Below are positions 32,210-43,064 of a stretch of 64,000 nucleotides of DNA, piece after piece. Source of the DNA: Bubalus kerabau (taxonomy: Eukaryota > Chordata > Mammalia > Artiodactyla > Bovidae). The position numbers were made by a program, and so were the translations under genes. The stretch is from assembly GCF_029407905.1 (NCBI RefSeq), contig NC_073630.1:53531001-53595000 (forward strand), read 5' to 3'. Every line of letters begins with the position of its first letter. Position 1 is the first letter of the stretch. The notes beneath the pieces were generated by a model. That model made no database searches. It worked only from the letters and a program-made list of their open reading frames with translations, and was not told the origin of the DNA.

Positions 32210-33500
32210 TCATTTAATAGCTATTAATAGGAAATTCTTTCTTCTTTCAAATCAATTATGAATCCTTATGTTATTTTAGTTGAACCAAACTAAAACACAT
32301 GCACACACACTAAGTGATTCAATTTAATATCCTTTAATGGCTCAATCTGTTCCATCCAGAGCACCTGGAAAAATATAGAAAGTTTTGATAAATCTGGGTA
32401 TCTATTTCTTCATATTCCTTTTCATTAGTCAGAGCCTTTTTGTTGTTAAATGGTAATAAGAGTTAACAGATAACAAAAAAGAAAAAAAAAATGGACAAGA
32501 TGTTGTGATTACATTTGTTAGAGGCTACATAGACAAGGCTTGAAGAAGTCATTTTCAACAATAGAGATTGAACTATGTTCTGAGAGAAAGAAAAAGGGAA
32601 GAGGCATGGAAAAAAACACAAAATGCAGTAGTATATTTCGTGTCAAAGAAAAAACTAAAGAACAGTTGCCTTATCCACTCATCATTTTCTGGAGTACAGC
32701 TCTTATTCCCATGAGGACCAGTTAAGTTTTGTAACCATTCAGTAATGGAATCATTCAAATGAACTTCTGTTTTCAACAAACAAAGCTTCTAAAACTTGTG
32801 TAGCTTTAAAACAATATTCTGGTTCTATTGTGAGTCATTTTATTGAAACATGGTTGGTTTGGTTTTGTACTTATCAAGAAAAATATATACTCACAAATAA
32901 GAAGTCATTGATTTGATAATTCTCTGCATATTTGAATTATCTATAGCAATATCCCCTCTATTTTATACTAGTTATTGAGTGTTGATTCTATTTTTCAAAC
33001 AGTAAACAATTTTGACAGTGCTGTCTATGGTAGACTGTTGAAATGAATCAATACTTTTCATAGAATAAAATCTCATTGTTAGCAAAACAAGCCTATTAAA
33101 CCTAAGGTTATTTCCTATTGCTTTCAACTTTTGAAAAATGCTAACACTGCCACTAGACCTTCTTGTAAAATTGGAAACAGGCTGGTTATAGATATATAAG
33201 CCAGTGGTACTGTGTCAGCACTTTCTAAATCTGTATTGGTGCTTTCATTCCAAGTATAATCAAGGCCAATCCTGTACCAGCCAACACAGCTCGGAAATGT
33301 TGTACAAAAATCTTATGGGTATATCGATAATGATTTGCCAGTACCCTTTACAGTACAAAGAATCTCTTAGAAGCAAAATGTACAGCTGCCTCAGTAAGAG
33401 CATACAGGATTATTCAATTCAAAGTACACATTTGAAAAGTACAATTCTCGGTTGAAGATATAAACAAAAGAAAGCAGTCATCTAGTTATATAGTTTTAGT
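32210..33500. other. no recognisable gene
   Basis: Unassigned AT-rich sequence. The opposed open frames at 32540-32779 are AT-rich and without domains. Confidence 0.45.
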
Positions 33501-33502
33501 GC

Positions 33503-33993
33503 ATGCATGCTAAGCTGCTTCAGTCATCCCCGACTCTTTGCCACCCTGTGAATTGTAGCCTGCCAGGCTCCTCTGTGGAGCAGGAAATGGCAACCCACTC
33601 CAGTATTCTTGCCTAGAGAATCCTGTGGATGGAGGAGCCTTGTGGGCTGCTGTTCATAGGGTTGCACAGAGTCGGACATGACTGAAGTGACTTTTCATGC
33701 ATGCATGCATTGGAGAAGGATATGGCAACCCACTCCAGTATTCTTGCCTGGAGAATCGCAGGGACAGAGGAGCCTGGTGGGCTGCCACCTATGGGGTCGC
33801 ACAGAGTCGGACACGACTGAAGCAACTTAGCAGCAGCAGCAGGCTCATCTGTCCCTAGGATTCTCCACTGGAGAATCCAACTCACTGGAGTGGGTTGCCA
33901 TTTCCTCCTCCAAGGGATCTTCCCGACCCAGGGGTCGAACCTGCATCTCTAATGTCTCGTGCATTGGCAGGTGAATTCTTTTCCACTAGCGCC
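33503..33993 (-). mobile_element. Bov-tA SINE, antisense, split by Bov-A2 and rearranged
   Basis: The left part, to 33576, has 'ctaagctgcttcagtcatcc' and 'gtagcctgccaggctcctct'. The right part, from 33853, has 'gggttgccatttcctcctcc', 'cttcccgacccaggggtcg' and 'cattggcaggtgaattcttt'. A short sense Bov 3' scrap ('agtcggacacaagttagtga') is joined directly at 33994. Inside the right part GATTCTCCA is followed by CTGGAGAATC, a small inverted copy absent from other family members here. Confidence 0.85.
33577..33840 (+). mobile_element. Bov-A2 SINE nested in antisense Bov-tA
   Basis: Sense Bov-A2 dimer: 'ggaaatggcaacccactcc', linker 'cttttcatgcatgcatgcat', second unit, and an AGCAGCAGCAGC tail. Flanks AGGCTCCTCTGT (33565-33576) and AGGCTCATCTGT (33841-33852) are a 12-bp target-site duplication with one mismatch. 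Confidence 0.94.
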
Positions 33994-34031
33994 ACAGTCG
34001 GACACAAGTTAGTGACTGAACAAGAACAACA
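33994..34031 (+). mobile_element. Bov 3'-terminal scrap joined to inverted SINE
   Basis: Contains 'agtcggacacaagttagtga' and 'ctgaacaagaacaac', the sense 3' end of BovB or a Bov SINE, directly abutting the right end of an antisense Bov-tA. Confidence 0.7.
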
Positions 34032-34205
34032 GTCATATACTAATTCATTTATGCATTTTTGTGATTATGAGTAAGAAACAAGATACCTATCAAGTACCTA
34101 TTCTTAAAAATAAATTCTATCATGAAAGCATTCTAGTCAAGTATGGAAAATCTTATAAACACATAAAAATATAATTTATATTATAAATTGTTATGTAAGA
34201 GATAT

Positions 34206-34576
34206 CAGTTCAGTTCAGTTCAGTCGCTCAGTCGTGTCTGACTCTGTGACCCCATGAACTGCAGCACTCCAGGCCTCCTTGTCCATCACCAACTCCCAGG
34301 GTTTACTCTAACTCATGTCCATTGAGTCAGTGATGTCATCCAACCATCTCATCCTCTGTCGTCCCCTTCTCCTCCTGCCCTCAATCTTTCCCAGTATCAG
34401 GGTCTTTTCCAATGAGTCAGCTCTTCGCATCAGGTGCCCAAAGTATTGCAATCTAGGCTTCAACATCAGTCCTTCCAATGAACACCCAGGACTGATCTTC
34501 TTTAGGATGGACTGGTTGGCTCTCCTTGCAGACCAAGGGACTCTCAGGAGTCTTCTCCAACACCACAGTTCAAAAG
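34206..34576 (-). mobile_element. BovB LINE 3' end, antisense
   Basis: Tail of CAGTT units, then 'cgctcagtcgtgtctgactc', 'ccatcaccaactcccagggt', 'tcgtccccttctcctcctg', 'tttaggatggactggttgg' and 'caacaccacagttcaaaag'. AGATAT on both sides (34200-34205 and 34575-34580) may be a short target-site duplication. Confidence 0.93.
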
Positions 34577-34579
34577 ATA

Positions 34580-35090
34580 TACAGTAAAATAAATAATCTT
34601 GTTAAGTTAGGCTGTAGTATGGTAACAAAATACTTAAAAACTCAGTTATATAAAACAATGAAGACTCGCACTCTCCTGAGGGCCAGCTGGGATTCTCCTG
34701 TTTTCACTCCAACCGCAGGACCCAGGTTGACAACAGTAAGCTGTCAGTGTTGACACTGCTAAACTTCTTAGCACCATTGCCTGTCATAGCCAAAAAGAAA
34801 AAGCAAGAAAACTGTGAAAATTGTTGAAATGTTGCTAAACAATCTGACACAGAAAACACAATCTCCTTTGTGGACATAACCCACAAAACTCTCCCTAGCC
34901 ATTAAAGGGCAGAAAGTTCAGGCTTGCATGCACTCAGAAGGCAAATAGAATTAATAATTAAGCATAAACAACTAAGGGGTAACACAATGACAAGGAGTTG
35001 AAGCTGATCTGATCTTCAAAGATGAATAAGAATTTAGACATGTGTTAGGGCAGACTCCACAGGTTAAAATTTCAGTCTCACAAGACTGTC
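34580..35090. other. no recognisable gene
   Basis: Unassigned; possibly part of the LTR-like repeat that follows, but I cannot align it. Confidence 0.4.
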
Positions 35091-35094
35091 TCCA

Positions 35095-35722
35095 CTTCAG
35101 ACATAATCACAAATAATTAAGTCCTCATCTTACCCACAAGTTCTACAAGGCTTAGAGAAAAATTGCATGTTTCAATAATCCCCTACTCACATTCAGTAAT
35201 TTGCTATAGAGTATATCACAGAACATGGAAAAATAGTTTATTTACAACTGTCAGTTTATTACACAGGATATCTTAAAGATGCAAATGAATAGCAAATGAA
35301 GAGACACCTAGGGTAAGATCCATAATGGTCTCAAGGGCAAGATCTCTGTCCCCAAGAGGTTAGAGACTGCCACCCTCTAAGTACACTGGTGTATTCACCA
35401 ACTGAAGCTCTCCCACCTGTGTACTTTAGGGATATTAGTGAAGACTTCATCATATACACATAATCAGTTATTAAATCTTTTTCCAACATTTTACCCCTCT
35501 CTGGAAGATGAGGGCTAGGGCTGAAAGTTCTAAGCTTCTAATCATGGCTGGTCTTTCAAGTAACCAGCCACTATTCAGAAGTTCACCTAGAGTCACCTCA
35601 TTAAAACAAAGATGCTCTTATCACCCAGGAAATCCCAAGGGATTTGGAAGCTCTGTGTCAGGAACTGGGGTTAAACACCAAATACAAGTATGGATTAGAA
35701 GAAGATACATTTTAAATTTTTA
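35095..35722 (-). mobile_element. ancient LTR-type repeat, antisense, subfamily not assigned
   Basis: Landmarks on the plus strand: 'ttctacaaggcttagagaaa', 'cagtttattacacaggatat', 'atagcaaatgaagagacacc', 'ctgtccccaagaggtt', 'gtgtattcaccaactgaagc', 'acccctctctggaagatgag', 'tctaatcatggctggtcttt', 'cacctcattaaaac', 'cccaagggatttggaagctc' and 'ggaactggggttaaacacc'. I recognise this order as a common mammalian LTR in antisense orientation, but not its name. It is nearly full-length and lacks internal retroviral sequence. Confidence 0.55.
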
Positions 35723-35724
35723 AC

Positions 35725-35938
35725 TGCTGAAAAATATTGAGATATATAATTAAAATGAATGGTTATGATTTGGGGGAGAAGGGAAAGGGAGAAAAATCAA
35801 GGAAAACAAAGTTTTTGAGCCTGCAGTAATTGTAGAAATGTTGTAATATCATTATGAGAACTAAGGAAAAGAGCAAGAGGCTTAGATATGAAAGTAATTT
35901 CTGTGTTTTGAGTTAATTCTAAATTTCCGTTCGTTCTT
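35725..35938. other. no recognisable gene
   Basis: Short AT-rich spacer; nothing supported. Confidence 0.4.
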
Positions 35939-35939
35939 T

Positions 35940-36280
35940 ATGATCAGAGCCACCCTGCTCTGTTTTCTTGTTCTGTGTGGTGCCACAGGACTGACTGCTA
36001 TCTTCAGGTCTGCAGGCACTGTCTGCAGTTGCACCTCTTCCGTGGCTTCAGTTCCCACTACACAGACCCCTCGGATTCCAGCCTTGGGTGGGTGCTTCCA
36101 TCTCCTGGGCTCTGGTGACGCTGCTTCTCCCCTTTGTCTCTCCAGCCTGGTGGTTACAATGGCTTCTATGGCATGTATGTAACCCACAGACTGCTTTGCT
36201 TTTCCTTGTGGGCTTCTCAGCTCTCTTATGAGCTGTGTAAAGAAGTTACTTCATTGAATTCCCTCAGTTTGAAATGACTG
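35940..36280 (+). mobile_element. ancient interspersed repeat, same type as 1440-1865
   Basis: A GC-richer block with 'tctccagcctggtggttac', 'tgtgtaaagaagttacttc' and 'attgaattccctcagtttg' shares the landmark order of the repeat at 1440-1865. Open frames exist on both strands (80 and 101 codons). The plus-strand frame starts with a hydrophobic stretch that could imitate a signal peptide, but the repeat identity makes a gene unlikely. Confidence 0.35.
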
Positions 36281-36512
36281 CTTTCCGCTTTCCTAGTTGG
36301 ACTTTGAGATACAAACTCTAAAAATAAAATCATAGGAGACACAGACTGTAATATTGGTTCATAATTTGTCTTGGGGTGGGGCGTAGAGGGCTGGAGAGGT
36401 GGGAGGGGAAGTGGAATAAATAAGTAGAGGAAATCACAGATCCATATCAGAGTCTGAGGATAGTTATAGACCCCTCTATTAGCTGAGGAAGGGGTACATA
36501 GCTGTTTATATA

Positions 36513-36562
<50 letters not shown>

Positions 36563-37083
36563 TACACATAAACATACTCACAGCAGTTTTCAATATAATT
36601 ATAAAGTGTCACTGAAGTGTGATCCATGGACCACTACTTAGTAATCCTTGATTATTAAGAAATGTTTAAATACTTTGAAAGTAGGTTTGTATTTTATGTT
36701 AAATATATTACAAAATAATAATATATTATACATATTATAAAACTTATAGAAACTTAATATTACTATTATAAGATCATAGAAACACAAAATATCAGCACAT
36801 AGAAGGAAAAGTAGAGATTACCCAATCCAACTTCATTTTACAAAAAAGAAAATGGTGTTCACATTTGTGAAAAGACATGCCATACTGCTGAGTGGGTCAG
36901 TGAATGAATCATAGTTGGTGCCTGGATCTTTAAATATCAAGCAAATATTTCCAGGTCAAAATATGGCAGCTAATTGCTTCTTGTTTTTGAAATATAATAG
37001 TGCAAAGAGCTCTCTATTGGCCTGACAGGCTTGATGGATCCACACAAGGACCTGAAAGGGTTCTTGACATTTTGTAGATGCTT
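36281..37083. other. no recognisable gene; compound microsatellite and MIR-like scrap
   Basis: Contains the TA/CA microsatellite (separate entry) and, at about 36775-36935, an old SINE-like segment with 'tagagattacccaatccaac' and 'ttcattttacaaaaaagaa'. The latter is also visible in form at 47315-47490. Confidence 0.4.
36516..36569. repeat. (TA)n(CA)n compound microsatellite
   Basis: About 14 TA units run directly into about 8 CA units and a few CATA units. Likely unstable in length. Confidence 0.96.
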
Positions 37084-37097
37084 AGGTCAAGATAATA

Positions 37098-37206
37098 CCC
37101 ACTCCAGTGTTCTTACCTGGAGAATCCCAGGGACGGGGGAGCCTGGTGGGCTACCATCTATGGGGTCACACAGAGTCAGACACAACTAAAGTGACTTAGC
37201 AGCAGC
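37098..37206 (+). mobile_element. Bov-A2 SINE, single-unit copy with perfect target-site duplication
   Basis: Only the last Bov-A unit ('acctggagaatcccagggac' to 'agtgacttagcagcagc') is present. AGGTCAAGATAATA flanks it exactly (37084-37097 and 37207-37220), a 14-bp duplication. It therefore inserted as a 5'-truncated copy. Confidence 0.95.
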
Positions 37207-37220
37207 AGGTCAAGATAATA

Positions 37221-37660
37221 GTGCACACCTATAACACAATGTTATTCGCTGCTCCCCTACTTGGGGAGAACACTTACTCTTTGCTCCATTAAGTTGTCTC
37301 CTCAGAGGCTGGCTTCTTTCGAGGTTGTCTCTTGAGGCACAAAAGTAGTGAAGGAACAACTGGATTGGAATATCAGGGTGAGTGGTGGAGGGGAGAGAGG
37401 GAAATGAATTGCACAAAAGAGAAAAGATTTTATCATGTGTCTCCCATGCAGAATTAGAAAACTAAAAATTTATACTGACCTACTGGTGTTTTTATTATTA
37501 ATTTATCTAATTCAATAGCTGCACTAATTACCCACAGTGTTTAAATTTGCTACATAATTGTGGTGTAAAGGACATAATGCTGGACCAGAAATTCAAATAT
37601 TTAGTTGTATTTGAGATGAGTGAGTTGCTTAATCATTCTAGATTAAATTCATGCTATTAT
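37221..37660. other. no recognisable gene
   Basis: A MIR-like scrap may lie at about 37555-37640. Otherwise unassigned. Confidence 0.4.
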
Positions 37661-37664
37661 TACC

Positions 37665-37985
37665 TCTTCACTTCTTCTTGGTGAACTCTCACAGAGTCTT
37701 TAAAATTCATCTTAACTCTCATCCTGACTAAGATACATTCCTTGACCTTTCATGCTGAATTATGCTCCCAGCTTTCACATCCCCACAATACTTTGTATGT
37801 ACCCGATTCTTGCACTCATGAAAGTTTTGTAAGCACCCCTTTCTTGTCTGTTTTCCTTACCACGATGTAAGTTACATTTGTTCAGGGATAAGTTTTATTC
37901 ACATTTGCATTCCTAATATATTGCATTGTGTTTTTCATACAGTGAACTTCAGTGAGTACATGTTAAGTGACTTAATAAAAGGATA
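37665..37985 (+). mobile_element. L2 LINE 3' end
   Basis: L2 landmarks in order: 'cattccttgacctttcatgc', 'ctttcacatccccacaatac', 'cttgcactcatgaaag', 'ttccttaccacgatgtaagt', 'tgttcagggataagttttat', and the closing 'cagtgagtacatgttaagtg'. Confidence 0.65.
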
Positions 37986-38582
37986 CAGTGATAAATGAAG
38001 GGCTTTGAGTATAGGAACAGTACAGTCTAGTCTGGTTCTTGAATTTTATTATTATTGAATCTAATTATTTACTTTGTAACTATTTATTGAATGTACTATT
38101 TACTTTGACAATGCACATTTGTACTGATCCATTCTCTCCCTGTTATAGGAGGTCCATCTATGTCTACCATATAGTAAGTGCATCAGAGGGTATGTCTTTG
38201 AAGGTTTTAAATCTATTTCATCAAATATTATTTCAAACTATCCCAAGATATTTTTATATCTTTTTGCCATGTTTTTCTCATTTGAGTTCATCCCAGGAAG
38301 AATTCTATTTACTGTAGGGGCTAAAATTAATAATATAGCCATGTGCTTTTATGTGAAAGAAGGGGTATTCTTCCCACATAGACAAAGTTGTATTTTGTTT
38401 TCAACTTCAGGCACTAGTCACAGTAGTTTGCTTCTGAAGACTATTTATCAAGTCTTTTTCCAGATTTCTATCCTTAATATTGGCCCTAAAATCTAGACTT
38501 CCATTTGCACATATACAATCAAGGCTTGCATCTACCTGTCTGTCCCTTCTTTTCTCACTACCATATATCATTGACCATTATG

Positions 38583-38693
38583 TGTGTCTTTCCTGTTTTC
38601 TTTTCTGCCTTCTCTTCTCTCCTTCTCTTTTTCTCTTTCTTCCTCCCTTTTCCATTCTCTTTCTCCCCTCTTTTCTCTCTTCTTTATCTCTAG
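38583..38693. repeat. polypyrimidine tract
   Basis: About 110 bases that are almost all C and T on the plus strand, mixing CTTT, TTCC and CTCT units. Known to be prone to triplex formation when mirror-symmetric; symmetry was not measured. Confidence 0.85.
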
Positions 38694-39066
38694 AGATCTA
38701 TCTATAATATCAATCAATTAATTGATCCATCAGGAAGTTTTATCTCTGCAGATTGAAAATACTTGGAAAAATATTCCAGAAGATTCCAAAAAGCAAAACA
38801 TGAATGCACCATGCTTAGGCAACTATTCACATAGCATATACATTGTGTTAGGTATCTTAAGTAACCTAAAGATGATTTAAGGCATATGAGAGGAAATGTA
38901 TAGGATATATGCAAATGCTGTGTCATTTTTTTATGAGACTTGAGCATCCATTCATTTGAGTGTTCACAGAGTTCCTGATATTAGTACCCCTTGGATACTG
39001 AAGGATGACTGCATGTAGAAAAATAAAGAGTTTATCAATCTATATAGAGATTCTTTTGTGTCATAT

Positions 39067-39113
39067 ATGAGAGAGAGAGAGAAAGACAGAGACAAAGAGA
39101 AACAGAGACAACT
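39067..39113. repeat. GA-rich simple repeat
   Basis: A run of GA units (39068-39083), then degenerate purine-rich AGAC/AAAG units. Confidence 0.9.
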
Positions 39114-40223
39114 GAGAGCAATATCTCTTTCCATTTATTCTTATTTCTATTTTTATCTCTTATTTTTGGGTAGAAGTGTACATCTAAAAATAGTGATTCA
39201 AATGATATAATAAAGCAGAGGGAATGATGATGTTGTGCAAAGAAGGTATATCTCTGATGAAAGGTGAATAAGGGAGTAAAAGAAATAAGATCCTAGAGGG
39301 CTAAGTATAGAGCACTGGTTAAAAGAAAGAAATAATACATAAGGATTCAGGTAAATCTGCAGGTACAATGGCACCAAATTTGGGAGAAGCTATGTATTTG
39401 AGGATTATTCTCTTTTTGTGTGCCACTCCCTCATAATCATTTCTCAGAGAAAGAGTTGGGAACATACTGCTGCAGAAGTTCAGCATCTTGTTGTTCAAGG
39501 GGAGTCCCACAAAACCTCTACCCCAGAAAAATAGTTGCATCAAGTTCCATCACCTTTTCTGTGATTTCTTTTTATACTATCCCTGTGAACTTGGAATTTT
39601 CTAGAGGAAAGATGCTAAATATAGATAAACTTTTCCTACTAGTTCAAACTCCTTTTAGAAAATCATTGATCCTCATGAAGATTGGAATTCTGGCTTAAGT
39701 ATATTATATATCAATTAATTTTATGGACTTTCTGGTCAGTGTGGATATTGTAAAATCGAAGAAACTTTGAATTATTTATAGACCATGTACCACAGTCAGT
39801 GCATTAATAGGAAATTTTTGGTCATGGCTTCCCTAGGTAAACTGAATATAAAGCCATCTGGCTTTCCCTTCAGTGGTAAAAGTTGGAGTATAATTAAAGA
39901 AAACTAGGGGCATTAATCTCCATGCTACAAGCTTTTAATTTTTTTTCCTAGAACAAAACAAGACTTTATTCAGCTTTGTACTGTCAATAAAATGAAGATA
40001 CAGTAAATCTGAGCTACTGTATTTTGCTCTGACTCTGGGCTAATATTTCAAATAAGGAATCACATAAAGTGGTCTTTTCTTTTGGGAACATCTCCAACTT
40101 CCAGCAATTTCTTTTTTCTCCCTTGGAATTTAATTTTTATACACACTGTTCCCAATGATATTCTATTTTTCTGGGATGAAGACACAAATGACAGTGTCCT
40201 CTAACAGCTCACCCAGCACAACA

Positions 40224-40426
40224 TTCAGTTCAGTTCAGTTCAGTTCAGTCGCTCAGTCGGGTCTGACTCTTTGCGACCCCATGAATCGCAGCACGCCAGG
40301 CCTCCCTGTCCATCACCAACTCCCGGAGTTCACTCAGACTCACGTCCATCAAGTCAGTGATACCATCCAGCCATCTCATCCTCTGTCGTCCCCTTCTCCT
40401 CCTGCCCCCAATCCCTCCCAGCATTA
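40224..40426 (-). mobile_element. BovB LINE, short 3' end, antisense
   Basis: Tail of five TTCAG units, then 'cgctcagtcgggtctgactc', 'ccatcaccaactcccggagt', 'tcgtccccttctcctcctg' and 'aatccctcccagcatta', where it stops. It keeps only about the last 200 bp. Confidence 0.94.
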
Positions 40427-40429
40427 GCT

Positions 40430-40752
40430 AACAATTATTTTCAATATATTCATTGAGATATGATTAAGCTATTTCCCTTTACTCTAACTGTCTTACTCTC
40501 TACAAGTTTTCAAGGTTATAATAACCCTAAATTGAATCTGTAACTTCAACATAAAACATGAAGGACACATTTGGCACTGAATAAGCCAATATTTTATGAA
40601 ATTCTACTGTTGTACTTATTGGTGCCATCATTGACCTTTGAGTAAGATGAGAAGGTCCTTTTTTACTAGGAGCATATTTATGTGTGATCATTGCTTTAAC
40701 CACTTAACATGCATCATGTACCAACATTATATAAGACAGTGCTATTACACTG
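40430..40752. other. no recognisable gene
   Basis: Unassigned AT-rich sequence. Confidence 0.45.
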
Positions 40753-40755
40753 TTG

Positions 40756-40880
40756 TTTTTCAATCGCTAAGTCATGTCCAACTCTTTGCGAGCCCATGGA
40801 CTGCAGCATGCCTGTCTCCTCTATTTACTCCACTATCTCCCAGTTTGCTCAAATTCATGTCCATTCAGTTGGAAGCACTA
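40756..40880 (-). mobile_element. BovB 3'-terminal fragment, antisense
   Basis: Contains 'caatcgctaagtcatgtcc', 'gagcccatggactgcagc', 'tccactatctcccagtttgc' and 'aaattcatgtccattcagt'. Confidence 0.85.
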
Positions 40881-40906
40881 GAAAAATATACTATAAAAAG
40901 GTAAAT

Positions 40907-41619
40907 AGAACTGCCTTATGATCCAGCAATCCCACTGCTGGGCATACACACTGAAGAAACCAGAATTGAAAGAGACACGTGTACCCCAATGTTCATCGCA
41001 GCACTGTTTATAATAGCCAGGACATGGAAGCAACCTAGATGTCCATCAACAGATGAATGGATAAGAAAGCAGTGGTACATATACACAATGGAGTATTACT
41101 CAGCCATTAAAAAGAATACATTTGAATCAGTTCTAATGAGGTGGATGAAACTGGAGCCTATTACACAGAGTGAAGTAAGCCAGAAAGAAAAACACCAATA
41201 CAGTATACTAACGCATATATATGGAATTTAGAAAGATGGTAACAATAACCCGGTTTACGAGACAGCAAAAGAGACACTGATATATAGAACAGTCTTTTGG
41301 ACTCTGTGGGAGAGGGAGAGGGTGGGATGATTTGGGAGAATGGCATTGAAATACGTATAATATCATATATGAAATGAGTCGCCAGTCCAGGTTCGATGCA
41401 CGATACTGGATGCTTGGGGCTGGTTCACTGGGATGACCCAGAGGGAGGGTATGGGGAGGGAGGAGGGAGGAGGGTTCAGGATGGGGAACACATGTATACC
41501 TGTGGCAGATTCATTTCGATATTTGGCAAAACCAATACAATAAAGTTTAAAAATAAAACAAAATTAGATTTTGCATAAAAAATAAATAAATAAATAAAAA
41601 AGTATTCCCCCCCCCAAAA
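40907..41619 (+). mobile_element. Young ruminant L1 3' end (L1_BT-type) with target-site duplication
   Basis: Begins in the last part of ORF2 ('tatgatccagcaatcccact'), passes 'gcagcactgtttataatagc', 'tggagtattactcagccatt', 'gtgggatgatttgggagaat', the G-rich 3' UTR block (41450-41474), and ends in AATAAA-like units and A runs. AAAAAGGTAAAT flanks it (40895-40906 and 41620-41631), a 12-bp duplication. The 80-codon frame at 40989-41231 is the ORF2 C terminus (includes WKQPRCPSTDEW and YSAIKKN). The frame does not reach an intact end. Low divergence suggests a recent insertion. A C run followed by A's (41607-41624) lies at the 3' junction. Confidence 0.92.
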
Positions 41620-41789
41620 AAAAAGGTAAATGTGTTTTATTTTAAGGAGTTAACAATCGCATGTTAAATTTAATTCTAGTGTATGTTTCTCTCTTTTAGT
41701 CACCTTGAATGTCTATATTAATGTTGCCTAATGGCCATGTTTGGAGCCAACTTAAATGAAACACAATTACAACTCTAATTACCCATACT

Positions 41790-41866
41790 TGAAGCCTGGT
41801 GGGCTGCCATCTCTGAGGTCTCACAGAGTCGGACACAACTGAAGTGACTTGGCAGCAGCAGCAGCA
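41790..41866 (+). mobile_element. Bov-A2 SINE, 3' end only
   Basis: Contains 'gaagcctggtgggctgcc', 'cacagagtcggacacaactg' and a GCAGCAGCAGCAGC tail. Confidence 0.88.
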
Positions 41867-41869
41867 TAG

Positions 41870-42796
41870 ACATGTTTTTTGTTTGTTTTTTTTTAATTAA
41901 GGAACATATCCATCACTGTCTTTCATGTTTATGGAAACTGACTAACCACACAGTGGAGCTTTAGAGCCTTCTGAGAAGAACAACTTGCCAATCACTTTAT
42001 GAACATTTAGGCAACTGTCATGGATAGAATTATTCATATTATTATATTTATATAATAGAATTATTATATAATTATTCATATGAATATAATTATTCCTCTT
42101 ATTATATTTATACCATTGATATCTTTACTGTATTTCCGCTTTTATCACCTGGTTCTTACATCATAATTAAATGATAATAAAACCCACACCCTACATTTTA
42201 TGTTTACTTAAGACAGAGAACACATATTTACACTCTTGTAAATACACATTTTAAAATACAATACCTAAAGAATAAAGGATCTGTTTTACAATCACTAATA
42301 ATGCAAAGCAGATTAATTTGTGTCCATCAACTATGCATCTGTTAAAGATAAGGATTTATTCTTGCTAATGTGTTAATTGTTCAGTGGGGGTTCTACCTCA
42401 AAATGCTGATTCATTCATCTGGTTCTGCTGACCTCCGTTGGCCCCAGTTAGATTTAGTTCCTGGTCATGTATTTAGTTGAGGTTTACACTAAATGCCATT
42501 CATTGGCTTTTTGAGACCAGTCATGGGGCTCAGCATGTTCTCATAGTAGAGGCAGAATGCAAGAGAGAAAGCTCAGTGCATACACACATTTCAGGCCCAG
42601 GCTTGCATCACGTCACATCTATTGATAGCCGATGGTCCCACATCATATGTTCAAGACGAAAGATGAGGAGAAGATAAATACACACCTTACATAGAAATAT
42701 AATGCCAAAGAGTCTTCTAATATATACAATAACACATAGTTATCACCTTATCACCTTCCCGAATTCCACTCAAAACTTTCCACTAAAACTTAAAGG
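41870..42796. other. no recognisable gene; AT palindromic patch
   Basis: A low-complexity AT patch (about 42021-42112) repeats ATTATTCATAT and TTATATTTATA units in both orientations. Otherwise unassigned. Confidence 0.45.
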
Positions 42797-42798
42797 CT

Positions 42799-43063
42799 TT
42801 CTAAGTCACTTCAGTTGTGTCCAACTCTGTGTGACCCCATAGATGGCAGCCCACCAGGCTCCCCCATCCCAGGGATTCTCCAGGCAAGAACACTGGAGTG
42901 GGTTGCCATTTCCTCCTCCAATGCAGGAAACTGAAAAGTGAAAGTGACGTAGCTCAGTTGTGTCCAACTCCTAGCGACCCCATGGACTGCAGCCTACCAG
43001 GCTCTTCCGTCCATGGGATTTTCCAGGCAAGAGTACTGGAATAGGGTGCCATTGCCTTCTCCG
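42799..43063 (-). mobile_element. Bov-A2 SINE, dimer, antisense
   Basis: Two antisense Bov-A units: 'ctaagtcacttcagttgtgt' to 'cctcctccaatgcaggaaac', linker 'tgaaaagtgaaagtgacg', then 'tagctcagttgtgtccaac' to 'gtgccattgccttctccg'. Confidence 0.94.
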
Positions 43064-43064
43064 A

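Larger units (their letters stand above)
37990..40222. other. no recognisable gene; polypyrimidine and GA tracts
   Basis: Holds a pyrimidine-rich tract (38583-38693) and a GA-rich tract (39067-39113). No frame with recognisable protein content and no named repeat. Confidence 0.45.

Noticed and set aside
35940..36187. Opposed open frames of 80 and 101 codons; the plus one starts with a hydrophobic stretch resembling a signal peptide.
   Set aside because: The block looks like an old interspersed repeat also present near 1.4-1.9 kb; no upstream promoter, splice sites or second exon were visible.
42021..42112. AT-rich patch with inverted units that might be an origin or attachment site.
   Set aside because: Low-complexity ATTAT/TTATA repeats explain it; no additional signal.
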